Positions 38,200 through 49,718 of a stretch of DNA of 64,000 bases are shown piece after piece. Origin of the DNA: Puffinus mauretanicus (Eukaryota; Chordata; Aves; Procellariiformes; Procellariidae); assembly GCA_023333565.1 (NCBI GenBank), contig JAJKFH010000374.1, positions 5,828,001 to 5,892,000 on the forward strand, in the 5' to 3' direction. Both the position numbers and the translations under genes were made by a program. The stretch's first letter is position 1, and each line of letters starts with the position of its first letter. A model generated the notes under the pieces. It worked only from the letters and a program-made list of their open reading frames with translations. It had not been told where the DNA came from and did no database searches.

Positions 38200-38282
38200 G
38201 CCTTATTTTTTCCCTTTTACAGATGAGAAACTGGAAGAGGGGAGAGAAAAAGGGTTGAGGAGGTTCAAAATGTTACAAGAGA
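38200..38282 (-). repeat. MIR-like SINE relic (minus)
   Basis: 'ttttcccttttacagatgag' continuing into 'aaactggaagaggggagaga' matches the reverse-complement MIR core (CCCATTTTACAGATGAGGAAACTGAGGCACAGAGAG). Confidence 0.6.
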
Positions 38283-38593
38283 TCAATAAGACAGTTATGG
38301 CCAAGCTTCTAAATATTTATTTATGCGTTAATTTGTCTTCGTGCTCATAGTTGTATATCAGAATATAGCTTTGTTGTACAGTGCAATTAATATCAACATA
38401 CTTGACTAAAACTTTGAGGCAAAATAAAACAAAGGATTTCCTGCCAGCAGCAAATCAGGGGAGAAAATGGTGAGGAGGCCAAATTCTTGTCTAATTTATA
38501 TCCTGCCCAACATCACAGAGTTCAGTATTGCTGTTTGATTAATGATTTCTATAGTTAATAGAGCTGTACTACTGTAATGAAGGGAAAAGATAT
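38283..38593. other. Unique AT-rich noncoding DNA
   Basis: Nothing recognisable between two old SINE relics. Confidence 0.5.
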
Positions 38594-38650
38594 GGTCCAT
38601 TGACTTTCATGGAGTGACACTGATCATATATTAGTGCAAGTCTAGGGCCT
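38594..38650. repeat. Ancient SINE-like relic
   Basis: 'ggtccattgactttcatgga' then 'gtgacactgatcatatatta' and 'gtgcaagtctagggcc' matches the CCATTGACTTCAATGGAGTTACACTGATTTACACCAGTGTAAG repeat of amniotes, in the opposite orientation to the relic at 2570-2665. Confidence 0.55.
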
Positions 38651-41600
38651 TATCTTGTGCAAGCTGGCCAGGATTTTCAAGACTATCTGTTGATTTGTTA
38701 TATTTTAGTATAAACCATGTCAAAACAAAAGGCTATATAAACCAATGTCTTACCTCCAACAGTAGCTAGTGCCAGATATTCAGAGAAAGAAGCAAACCTC
38801 AGAAAAACTAGCTAAATGTTCCAAACTATTATTACAGGTTAGAATGGCATTTCCCTTCAGTCTCAGTTTTTATGCCTGCATCTATGTCTAGGTTCATGTC
38901 TCATACATTTTTATCCAAGCTAACTTAACAGTTTATATTCATACCATTCCTCACATAAATATTCCATGTCTATTTTTTTGCACAGTCAAAACATGTTCTG
39001 AGCATTTGATTGAAGCACATAAATTCCAAATAATTTGGAGGCAACAAGATATTTTAATTAGGGGTGGCTGACCTTCTCTCAATCCGTGTGTCCCACCAGG
39101 AATGACCTTTCAATTTACAATTTTCTTTTGGCCTTTTCAGTTTGGAAAGTCATTATACATGATCTGCTCTCTCTCAGCTTCACAGGTAAACACTGCCTAT
39201 ATAAATTACCTGAGGGAAGCTCATATTTTGTCACTTTCTGACAGGCGTGGACTTCCTAACCATGACTTACTCGGCATAGCAAATGGGCTAGCCGACACAA
39301 AACAACAGTCCCAAAGCCATGTCTCAGTATGATAACACTAGAAGTCTCCTCACTGTTGTGTCCAAAAACCTGATAGTTGTTAGGCTATAGGTAAACTGAA
39401 ACATCTGCTGATGAGACTGATCAGCCTCGACTCATCTTTGAACTCTGTTGTCTGCCTGCATCTCTTGTCACTTGTTTTGTACATTAATGGTAAAGACTTG
39501 GGAGCAGGGATTGCCTAGGTACAATACCTGGTATGATGGGTCGTTAGCTCATGAGGCACATTCCCTAGGTCTATAAAAAATGGAATATATAATTTAATTA
39601 CATTGTTTTTTTTAACTGAAAAAAAAAAACCCAATCCCCAAAAATACCAACCAACCAAACCAGCCTGGAAGGGGCTGGTTTATTTGAAATTTTCCCCAAT
39701 TTTTCAGGGCTTACTTTTGAATCTTACCTTGGGTCAAATGATTGTAGAACACCTCCATTCAAAAAAATCCAGAGATCCAAACTCAGACAAACTGAACTTG
39801 GTCTCAAACTGAGTTTTACCCCCAGTAGTTTCCTTTGCTTATGATGGACTGCTTTTGGACAATAGAACCATTTCACTTATACAGGATAACTGAAAGCATT
39901 AGGTAAAGTTGTGTGAGGTAAACTTCCTGATTTTTCATTTACAATAATACCTTTTCATTTTGTATTTTGATACTAAAGTTTGAGTATTTTGCAAACAGTT
40001 TCTACTGTGTAGCTTCCAAGATTATTATACTTCATTTGTTTTGTACAGGTAAGGAATAATTTGTGGTCGTTCTGTGTTGATGGCTGGCATATATTAACAT
40101 TTACCATTTAAATATGATCTAATAGAAATATGATCTAAATATGATCTAATTATCTGTATTCATACACCAATCCAATAGTATATGAATCAGAACTTTCTCC
40201 AGCATTGCGATATAAATGTTTCTATGTCCTATTATCAGAACTGCCACCCGCTAAAGGAGGTGACTGGATCTTAAGTCATTAAAACCAGAAAGACAACAAG
40301 GTCTTGTATCTTTCTGTGTTGCCTAATCCATCTTTTCAAAATATACTTATATCAAGTGTACCCTGAAAGTTAAAAAATAATAATGATAACTGTAAATGAT
40401 TGAATATGATCTGAAGATAAACTCAGCAAAAAAATTGAGTGCTTTATTTTGTCTATCTTCAGTGTTTGGAGAAGAGTGAATACCCTGCTTATTTTCTGCC
40501 ATGCGGGATATGTCCATGACAGAAATATTAAGTAAAATTAGGGCTGCAACTTCCTTGTGTACACAGAGAAGAGAGATATAGCTCAAAATGAGCTCTTCTG
40601 TTAAAATTAGAACCTAAAGTGTATTTGCATAACTAAGACAATACTAATAATTTTTGTGCAACTATTGTTAGTCTCCTTTGTTTCTGAGATTTTCATGTTG
40701 AGCCATAAGATGAACAGACTAGGTATAATGACCTGAAACTTACATGTAAATTTTCAGGATATAGTCTTGTGTCAGATAAGTATTCTTCAAGCTAGTAGTT
40801 TTGTGGACTAAAATGACTTCACTTGCTAAAAAGGACGGAATTTCTTGCATGTCATCAATTCAGCTGGTCTATTACTAGGTCTCTCAGTTGTCAAGCACCC
40901 AACCAGGAAGGAGCAGGGTTGACAGTGCAGAAAATAAGCTGTTATACTGTAATTGGTAACCAGTTTTCTTGTACTGATGAAAAACAATGCTGTCTGGGCC
41001 TATTCATTAAGTAGGCAAATGAGCTATTCTGGTCCCCCAAATTTTCTGTTGTATTCTTATGTATCCTGAAATACTTCTTTTTATCTTTGTTATATACTTG
41101 TCACTGAATATTGACATTTTTCTGAATATCCACATCTAAAGTCTTGTGTTTCCCTACAGCTCAATACCTATTGTTGCTCTTCTTTCACTTGCATTTCTCC
41201 TGATTAAATTATCTTTTTAAAACATAAAAATCTCATTTATAAAAGGACCATAATGACTTATGTACTGTGTTGCAAAAATAAAATTTAACATTCAAAATAT
41301 AATCAAGCATGATATGACGTAGTGCAGTCTGTATAAACCCAAATGTTCTCCATTTATCAAATCAAGGAATCTCATAGGATCAGACCTTTTCTTAAGATGC
41401 AATGCATCAGTGATATTTAATGTCTGGGTTATATTTTCAAGCATTTTGAGGGAAAATGTTTGAAAATATGACTCATATTAGCATTGTTTCAATTTTCTTC
41501 AAAAAATGAATCTGATCTTATGAGTGTTTGCATAGCTATGCAAATCCCAAATGCAACCCAACACTGACAGTAAGTTTAATATACCACTGAAATAAGCAAG

Positions 41601-43030
41601 ACAGCTCAAACTTAGGTTCAAGCACTTGTTGAGATATATAGATAGAACAGGTTTTAAACAGTGTATATCCCAAAAACCAGCATTTTCACCTCTCATTTCA
41701 ATTGTATATCACACTAGCTGCAAAGAGAGAGAATAATTTTCAGGCAATATTTTCCAGGTTCAAGCAAATATGCTTGGACTTAGGTAACACTGAAATTGTA
41801 CCTAAATGAAGAATTCTGCATACAGTTAGTCCAGTTTCTGTTTTTATGAATGGTAGTCATCTGGAAAGGTATTCTTTTTATTATTTTAATTATAACAATT
41901 TTTTCTTATAAGTTCCTGGATTTTTTTTTTTTTTTGAAGCAGCTGTGACATCTGTGTTCAAAATATACTTTAATGATACGTATATCACACAAGTTAAAAT
42001 ACACAACAAGTTAATCATGACAGCTTTGACTTTTCAACCTCCATATGTACATATGGATACTTATGTACATATTTAATAGTGGGAGAAAGCATATGTGTAA
42101 GTTGTGATCTGAGTACAGAAATCTCCCAAGGCTTTTTTTTCTCCACATATGATTTGTCAGCATGGGTTTTCAAGTACAGGTAAATGAATAAATGCAGCTT
42201 TGTACACATTCATGTGGAAGCCAGTGAAAAACCTGAAAAAACACTTGCCTTCTTTATGCTCTGTAATGTTTTTGCAGCTAGTGGTTGCTGTGCCGTTACT
42301 GAATGAAATAAAATAAAAACAACAAGATAGAAAAAAAGAGAAGCAGAGGGGGGAGAAATGCAATGGAGAAAAGATTTCAGAGCAGAAATTCAGGAAATGG
42401 ATGAAGTGTTAGTGAGGCAGGGAAATAGAGGAACATAATTCCAGATGTCAGAAGCAGGAAGGGAGATGGTTCTTTCAAATGATGGCAACCAGATCATGTG
42501 AGAGAAAATGATGCAAGTCAGAAATGCACAGGGGAAGAGCATACTATAGATTGTTACTAAAGTTTTCACAATCACTGTCTCTTACTTTGTGATCTAGCCT
42601 TCCTGTGTGATCTTGAGACATTCCTTAAGACTAGGTCTAGGGAAAACCTTTTGTAAGCTTTGGGGCTTAATTACAGAACTAGAATCTTTAAAACACCTGC
42701 TCAGAGATTGTATAACTGCACAGTCATACAACATTTGCAGAATCCTCAGTTGTTGTTCCTCAGGTAGAGGATACGCACGCCAGTTCTTCCTGTGATTTAC
42801 GACAGTAAAGTGCTAGAGGTGCCTGGGTAGGATTTCAGGTTCTGAGGACTAGGTGATGTTTCCTCAATGCCCATTAGACTGCTGCCTACTCACACATTTC
42901 ATTTGTTATTGTGACTCCCAGAGTGAGATTTTAAACTCTGCTTACTTATGCAATACTTATGCTGCTTAATATGTTGTACTTAACAAATAGCTATTATTCT
43001 ACGGTAGCGATTAAACATCTAGACATTTCT
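38651..43030. other. Unique AT-rich noncoding DNA
   Basis: No gene recognised. It contains an imperfect threefold AATATGATCTAA repeat (about 40110-40150) and a perfect 16-bp palindrome (42041-42056). An exon-like segment at 39141-39185 is treated in the findings. Confidence 0.5.
42041..42056. repeat. Perfect 16-bp palindrome
   Basis: CCATATGTACATATGG equals its own reverse complement. It contains two CATATG E-box-like cores. It may be chance in AT-rich DNA. Confidence 0.7.
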
Positions 43031-43092
43031 GTGGATCTGGATATTAGGCTCTCTGTGCCTCAGTTCCACCCTGTAAAATGAAAACAATTTTT
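43031..43092 (+). repeat. MIR-like SINE relic, core only (plus)
   Basis: 'ggctctctgtgcctcagttc' followed by 'caccctgtaaaatgaaaaca' matches the MIR core closely. The flanks are too eroded to extend. Confidence 0.65.
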
Positions 43093-45757
43093 TTTACTCT
43101 AGAAATAAATCCATTCCTGAAGTAAAACAGATGTATTCCTGAAGGTATATTCATTCCTTCCTTGAGACATTCAGAAAATTACAAAAAAAGACTTTTCTGT
43201 TGGTTTTTGGATACTATGAAAGAATGAAAAAGTCATGTAAGTCAGACTTTGCAGACAAATAATCTATGAAGTGTTACAGGATATCTTATTGTTAAATTAT
43301 CACCAACACACTACATAACTGTTAGTCTAAAAGTTTCAGCTGGTAGAGTGTTTTCATCATTTCCGCTGGGATAAACTTCCACAGACTAATAGGAATGGTT
43401 AGAGACGCTCTGTAAGGTCAATAAGGAATACCTGCATCAACAGAGCAATCCTTCCAGTTAGGCTCTGAGACACTAATTGGAGAGGCATGCCTGAATTGCT
43501 GCGGTACCCACTGCATTCATCCTCTGTTTAAGCAGACTTCAACTTCCAGGCCTTGAAATTGGCAGGCTTTGCCAAAGTAAATGAGCTGAATAAGATCAAG
43601 GACATATAGATATATATTTTAAATAATCTTTGCTCTCTCTCTCTCTCTCAGCGTTCAGGGCCCTACAGTATGATTTATTGTGGGAGAGAAGACTAGATAA
43701 ATGAATACTAATGTCTGACAATGTTGTTCTGTTCATTGTAAATGGAATTTGTGGTATTAAAACTGGTGACACTAAGCATGGCAAAAAATTAATAGTGGTG
43801 TTAATTACATTTCAATAAATTAACTTTATAGTCTTTCAGACGGCCTTTTACTAAGGCAGGTGAACATCAGTCCCATTACATGTTGGACAAGACCATTATA
43901 AATCAAAAAAGTAAAATCCCACATAAAGAGAAAGCTGGGGTGATTTCTGTACAGTTCTTTTCTCAAAGCATATCACAATGCTAAATGAAGCTGCATCAGG
44001 TAGCCTTCTGGATCAGTAATGAGCAGGAGAGCTAGTAATGAATTAGCCATAGATTCAGACTGTCTGCAGATAATGAAAATTACCTCCTGTTTTTGAAACT
44101 CTGCTTAACGTACATCAGAAATTCACTGCTGGAACAAAGAAGGAATGGTTTAAATACGTAAGGTTTTGGTGTAAACTGTGCTTTGAAAATGACCTGGTAA
44201 AAAGAGAAATGTTGAAGGATAGCGTGCATAAAACATTTGGGATGTGTCTGGTGCGAGCATGGGACATAATTTTTTAGTTGGTTGTATGCATTTCACACTA
44301 CCTTCAGTGAATTTTGGTTAATGGGATGTTTCTCAGAGCTGAAGTCCTCTGTCATTTATTTCACAAACTTTTGGGAAAGAAGAGGAGAGGAAGAAATCCA
44401 GACTGCAAATTCAAAGCCTGTGATTTGAGCACAAATTATTAGCTGGAGTGTGACTTCATACAATGGGAGTGTGGCTTTATTTAATTTATAAAACTCACTT
44501 ATGCCTCACTTATTCACTCCAAATGTTACACAAAGGCTGAAGCTTGCAAATCACAGATACAATGGACTTTATGACACAAGACACTTAAGAGGTAGAAATT
44601 CAATGAAGTCAGAAAAACTGTAATTGCTATCAGTGACTCATGCTTCAGCTCTGTAATTCTTATGTGTGGGTAGCAGCAGTAGAGGACAGTCAATGTGTTT
44701 CCACAAGCATCTGGATAAAGCAAGCAAGGAGTTCACAAGTGAAGCTGTGTCCAGTGGGTGTATGTATATGTTTACTTCATTTACTTCCACATCCCTTGCT
44801 AATTAGCTGCAAACCACTAAGCTGCTTGATACAAAGTCGTATTCTTACCCTTGCCCTGCTATTTCAAAAGATCTTTCAACATATGTGTTCTTACTGGATT
44901 GAGCTTTAAGATCCTTATGAAGAACAGGAAATTAAAGAACTTTTCACTTCCCCTTTATTGTATTATATGTATTTTGAGTTCAGCATATATTCAACCATGT
45001 TTATATCTGTTTCTTTAAGTCCTTAGAATTATTTTTCCACTTTCACTCATCAAAAGCTGTTGGCTGCTTCACGAGCTTCTCTCTCACACACACACCCAGG
45101 GCCAGCTGTGCCAACAGAAAATGTTCATGCAGATATTTAGCAAAATAGGGCAGACATTTTTATGGCCAGTGAAATATTAAGAAGATATGAGGGGATGAAT
45201 ATTTTCTAGTCTGTCTAGAATAGAGCTTTTCTAATTCTAACACCACAGCCAAGTACAGATGTAGGCAGCTTGCTGTCTCTTCTATTTGCAGTGTACAGCC
45301 TATGAAAATGCTTTCTATACTGTTAAATGGATTTGCTGAAGCTGGAAGATCTGGTCAGAAAAGAGCATACCATGACTAAATCTCTAATTGCATTCAATGG
45401 GAGGCTGCAGGAGGAGCAATAAGCACGATGTGCTCACCAACCTGACCGGTTTCCAGCTACGTATGCTCTCACAGTCACTGTGCTTTTTTGTAAAATTTTG
45501 TAATTACTCCTTCTTTAGACTCTCAGCATATATATGGTTTGATAAATGCAATAGGCAGTAAGGAGTGAATTTAGAAGGGATGAAGTTACTCTGCTTGTCC
45601 TCCTGGAATATTCTCCAGAGTCTACTCTGTGGTAGGCTTAGGGATGTTGTAGACTTGATGATCTTGATAAGCTAAAATGCAACTTGATTTTGCTTCTGTT
45701 AATAATCATCCATCAGTGATTTCAAGTAAAAAACATTTCATATTGGCTGGTGCAAGT
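43093..45757. other. Unique AT-rich noncoding DNA
   Basis: Contains a short (CT)n run at about 43630-43648. No gene or RNA recognised. A segment at about 43960-44100 is low in repetition and rich in TAAT motifs. Confidence 0.5.
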
Positions 45758-45762
45758 GATAC

Positions 45763-46077
45763 TGTCCTGGTTTCGGCTGGGATAGAGTTAAATTTCGCCC
45801 TAGTGCTGTGTTTTGGATTTAGTATGAGAAGAATGTTGATAACACACTGATGTGTTTAGTTGTTGCTAAGTACCCTGCTAGTCAAGGACTCTTCAGAGGC
45901 TGGGAAGGAGCATAGCCGGGACAGCTGGCCCAGCTGTCCAACGGGGTATTCCATACCATATGACATCATGCTCAGTATAGTAATAAGAGGTGTGGTTCAG
46001 GAAGCAGCGATCACTACTTGGTTATCGGTCAGCAGGTGGTGAGCAATTGCATTGTGCATCACTCACTTTGTATATTC

Positions 46078-46111
<34 letters not shown>

Positions 46112-46277
46112 TTCTTATTCTGTTCTATTAAACTGTCTTTATCTCAATCCACGAATTTTACTTTTTTTTTCCCCAATTCTCCCCCCACACACTGCGGGGA
46201 GTGAGCGAGCGGCTGTGTGGTGTTTAGCTGCCTGCCAGGTTAAACCACAACAGTCCTTTCCATCCGAAACCAGGACA
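45763..46277 (+). mobile_element. Solo LTR 'C' of the same retrovirus family, with an inverted 3' extension
   Basis: The element begins TGTCCTGGTTTCGGCTGGGA and reaches the normal family end (ggttaaaccacaaca) at 46252. Another 25 bases follow and end CCGAAACCAGGACA (46264-46277), the exact reverse complement of the first 14 bases of the LTR. Imperfect 5-bp flanks GATAC (45758-45762) and GATAT (46278-46282) fit a target duplication only if this extension belongs to the inserted DNA. The LTR has a (TTA)n run (about 46079-46111), an ATTAAA poly(A)-type signal (46127-46132) and a degenerate ATF/CREB site (TGACATCA, 45961-45968). No retroviral genes are present. It is opposite in orientation to copies A and B. 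Confidence 0.88.
46127..46132 (+). terminator. ATTAAA polyadenylation-type signal in LTR C
   Basis: It lies downstream of the (TTA)n run in the R region, where avian LTRs of this family carry their poly(A) signal. Function is inferred. Confidence 0.4.
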
Positions 46278-46282
46278 GATAT

Positions 46283-49200
46283 GACTATATATAATAATAT
46301 AATATGACTATTATAATACTATAATTTAAGGGGACACTGGCTAATATAACTCCAACATATAAACTGCATAAAAATAAGATTCAATGAAAACTAAACTTCA
46401 TTACAGTATTTCTAGAATTGTTTTTCTAAGTTTTCAAGGTGATTTTTAGTTCACAAATTTCTCTTAGGTGTCTACAGCACAAATAGTGCGTAATTATACT
46501 AAAATGTGCAGGGAAACATATACTGAAAAAGACTACAAATATAAATATAAATAATCATTTATTTCCCAAAAAGTAAATTAAACAAGCAATATAAGTAAAA
46601 AGAATTGGATTATGTTTCTAGACAAGAATAGTCATAGATGTATACAATTTCTGTTAACATTATTTTACTTCATAAAATAACTTTATTTATAACTAAAACT
46701 GAAGTAAGCTGGAGAGGTAGGATCCCAAACTCTCAGACCCAAGTAGAAGGGGAAATTCCTCACTTTACTAATCTGAATTGTTCACTCCTAGCTCTATATT
46801 TCCTTTTCATTTGAATTCAAAACTTCCTTAGCATAGTTCATTTTGACGTCTCATTTTTGGTGACCTATTGATCTCTGGTGGACAAAATCCCTTTTCATCT
46901 GTCAGCCTTTTTCATCCATTTGATCGAAGTAATTGTCAGCCTCACCGAGGTCAAGGGCTTGCTGCTAGATAAAATCAGCATTTATATAGAATTCTTGGGA
47001 GGTCAACCATCTTCATCCCTCAGCAAAGGGGAAATAAGTTGCAGAGTTTATTTATAGTCCTTTTCTCTTTTCTTTTGTTAAACACTGAATGGGCCAGATT
47101 CTTAAAAGGATTTGGTAATAAAAAGTAGAACAGGTATCAAACACATAGCATTGTAAGAGTTTGCAGATCTGCTATGGTGTTTCAGATTATTATAAAGATA
47201 GGAACCACTCATAGAAAAAGATTAAACCAGCTGTTTGTGTTGAGTTCTGAGTTTTTGGTGGTTTTGACAGGTTTTAGTATCTGAGATCCTCTATTGGTGT
47301 ATAAGGCATGATTAGCTAATGTAGACCTGGAAATAAGTTCTTGTTTTGGGTTTAGCCTATTATTAATACAGTCATTTCAAGGTTCTTAAGTGAAAAGTGC
47401 TATATAACCATAAATTGTTGTTTCATTTTAACTCAAAAGCACTTCTGGCTTATCTAGCGCATCTATTCACCTTTACTGCATAGAGGCAAGAACAATTAAC
47501 TGCATCATCCTTGGTACATGACTATCTAGTCTTAAGTATCTTCATTAGCCTTGTATTAACAGAGACAAAACTAAAACTGAAAAGTTGTGGAAAGCTGGCA
47601 GCAAAGTGCTGACTGATGTGTTCTTGGGAAGGTTCTTCAAACTCTGAGCAAATTGCTAGTTGGGCAGACATTTCATTTTCTTGGATACCTCCTGTGATCT
47701 GCAGCATTGAACTTTTCCTGTGTATTTAGGAAACAATTTATCATATTCCTTCTAAAGTAGGGTACACATTACAGAAGAAGGTATTTTTCTCTCAGAAAAT
47801 GATTGTTATTTCACTATACAGAGACCCAGCAATGAAACTTGTATCAGTTTGTGTTACAGATAGTTCTTCAATACTTTTCCTGACAGACAGCAGAATAAGC
47901 AGAGACAGGGTATACAATTAAATATTATGTTTCTTAGGTCTTGAACACAAAAACCTGACTTTGAGAGCAGGGATTGTATATTTAAGAGGGTAAATACAGT
48001 ATCAATTTTTCATTTCCACTTAATATTTTCTTATTAACTTTGCATGTGTGTCCATGTGTTGGCAGACAGGTGGGGTGTTTGATTTATCTTTTTATTACAG
48101 CCCTGCACCAAAAACTCACACAGTGTCAAGTAGCTAGATGAATCCTAAGACCTTTCTGATATATTCTTGTTTCCCAAGATAGATTTCCCCCTCTTATGTG
48201 GGATGATAACCTACCTTCTTTTCCCTCTTAAAAATGTCTTTGCTTATATTAAGATAAGTACTGTTAAATTTTGATTGTTTAAACAACATTTTCAAAAATG
48301 CAAGATTACCTAAAAGTCTTGAACACACATTTTTTTTTCCACTTTAATGTCATGTTTACTATGTTGATTAGAAAAAAATTACTTTAAAACATGTTTTTTC
48401 AAGTGCAGACATAGCTTTGAGGTGCATATAATTTACCTCAATGCAACTACTCTTTAGACTTTTTTAGATCACATTTATGATACATTGTATCACTCAAGAT
48501 AGATCATATTTACATTATGTTTTATCAGACATGTCTTAACATAAGACACTAAAGCATTAATTGTCACTTGTTAAAAACTTATCAGCAAGGGTAATTTATT
48601 ACATTATAAAATGTTTGCTGATTAAGCTAATGCAGAGTCTTCTTAAGGTTTCAAATTAACCCATTACCCATATTAAAAAACAAATTTGGTCATGAATTTT
48701 GTAAATAAAGCATGGTTGTACAGCTATAACTATGAAGAAGGAGTTTAGCTTATATTAGCTGGCAAGGGAAACCTTTCAGTCGCGACAGATTCTGGAGCAG
48801 AGGAAGAAGTGGCAGCTGTAATGCAAAATATCAAACTGAAAATGGTTTTGAAGTACCCATTGGTGACTTCTCAGATGTTGTTATTTATTTATTTATTTCT
48901 CAGCATCTCTGCCCAGTAAATTTCATTTACTACCTCTCTCATTTTCACATCTCCCTAATGATATCTGCCTGTTATTGATAATTAATTCAGATAATGACAC
49001 TCCTGGATATGATGCCACATCTCTGGACACTGAAGTGTGTCCAACATGCCATTAAAATTCCATTAAAGCTTTATTCACCAGTCCCAAATTAAAAATAAAC
49101 ATTGATGGTACATTTGAGAGAATACTGATTGCACTGACCTTGCAATGCACCTTCCAAAAACTGTAACAGAAAGGACTTTCATGTGACAAACAGAGATGGT

Positions 49201-49480
49201 AATTTAATTATTTCTGTTCCAGGGCAAGTAGGAGTTCTCTTTTAGCTATTGGACCTTGAGTCTGCAATTTTTAATCTGCTGCCCAGCAAAAGTATAGCAT
49301 ACTCTCGTATAGCATAGGGGACATCTCTTTTCCTGTGGAATTTGTTACATATTCCTTTGTATGAGTGCAAAAAAATAGTCCCTCCTTAGTGATCAGATTT
49401 CAGTTTTCATAACTGCAGTTTACGTACATATGTCTCACTCTAAATTCAGCGTATTTGTTTATTTATTCCCATAACCTGTT
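46283..49480. other. Unique AT-rich noncoding DNA, includes an enhancer-like block
   Basis: No gene recognised. The stretch at about 48540-49110 is non-repetitive and rich in TAAT, AATTA and CATTA motifs. Confidence 0.45.
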
Positions 49481-49481
49481 A

Positions 49482-49718
49482 TCACAATCTTTTCTGCTTT
49501 CTCTTTTCCCACCACTTCATTTTTAACTTTTCAAAATCTTCCTCTTCTTTAAGCCTCGCTCTTCCATGTAGTTGCTTTGAAGATGCACCTGGTTTCTTAC
49601 GCTCCATTCTTATAGACAAGCTTGTCCTTTGATTAGGACTGAGCCCTGTCCTTTCTTCCATCTTTTCCTGTCCCTGTTCCTCCAGTTTTTTCCATTCTTT
49701 AATGCTTTCTGGAATCAT
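49482..49718 (-). other. Uncertain Lys/Glu-rich open frame (78 codons)
   Basis: An open frame encoding a very basic, Lys/Glu/Arg-rich peptide (MIPESIKEWKKLEEQGQEK... ending MKWWEKRKQKRL). It continues open upstream of the Met for 8 codons to a TAG. A good splice-acceptor-like CTTTCTTTACAG lies on the minus strand about 60 bases upstream of the start. The composition is typical of coiled-coil proteins, but it also follows from the pyrimidine-rich + strand here. I recognise no family. It is more likely chance than an exon. Confidence 0.15.

Noticed and set aside
40110..40150. Threefold AATATGATCTAA repeat as a possible binding-site array or CRISPR-like repeat
   Set aside because: Short, imperfect and irregularly spaced. 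No spacers or cas genes, and the genome is a vertebrate one.
45635..45700. Possible CR1 3' tail ('gtagacttgatgatcttgat')
   Set aside because: Only about 20 bases resemble the CR1 tail GGACTTGATGATC. Too short and without the octamer end.
46079..46111. (TTA)n microsatellite as an independent feature
   Set aside because: It is part of the LTR family structure; LTR B has the equivalent (AAT)n run on the opposite strand.
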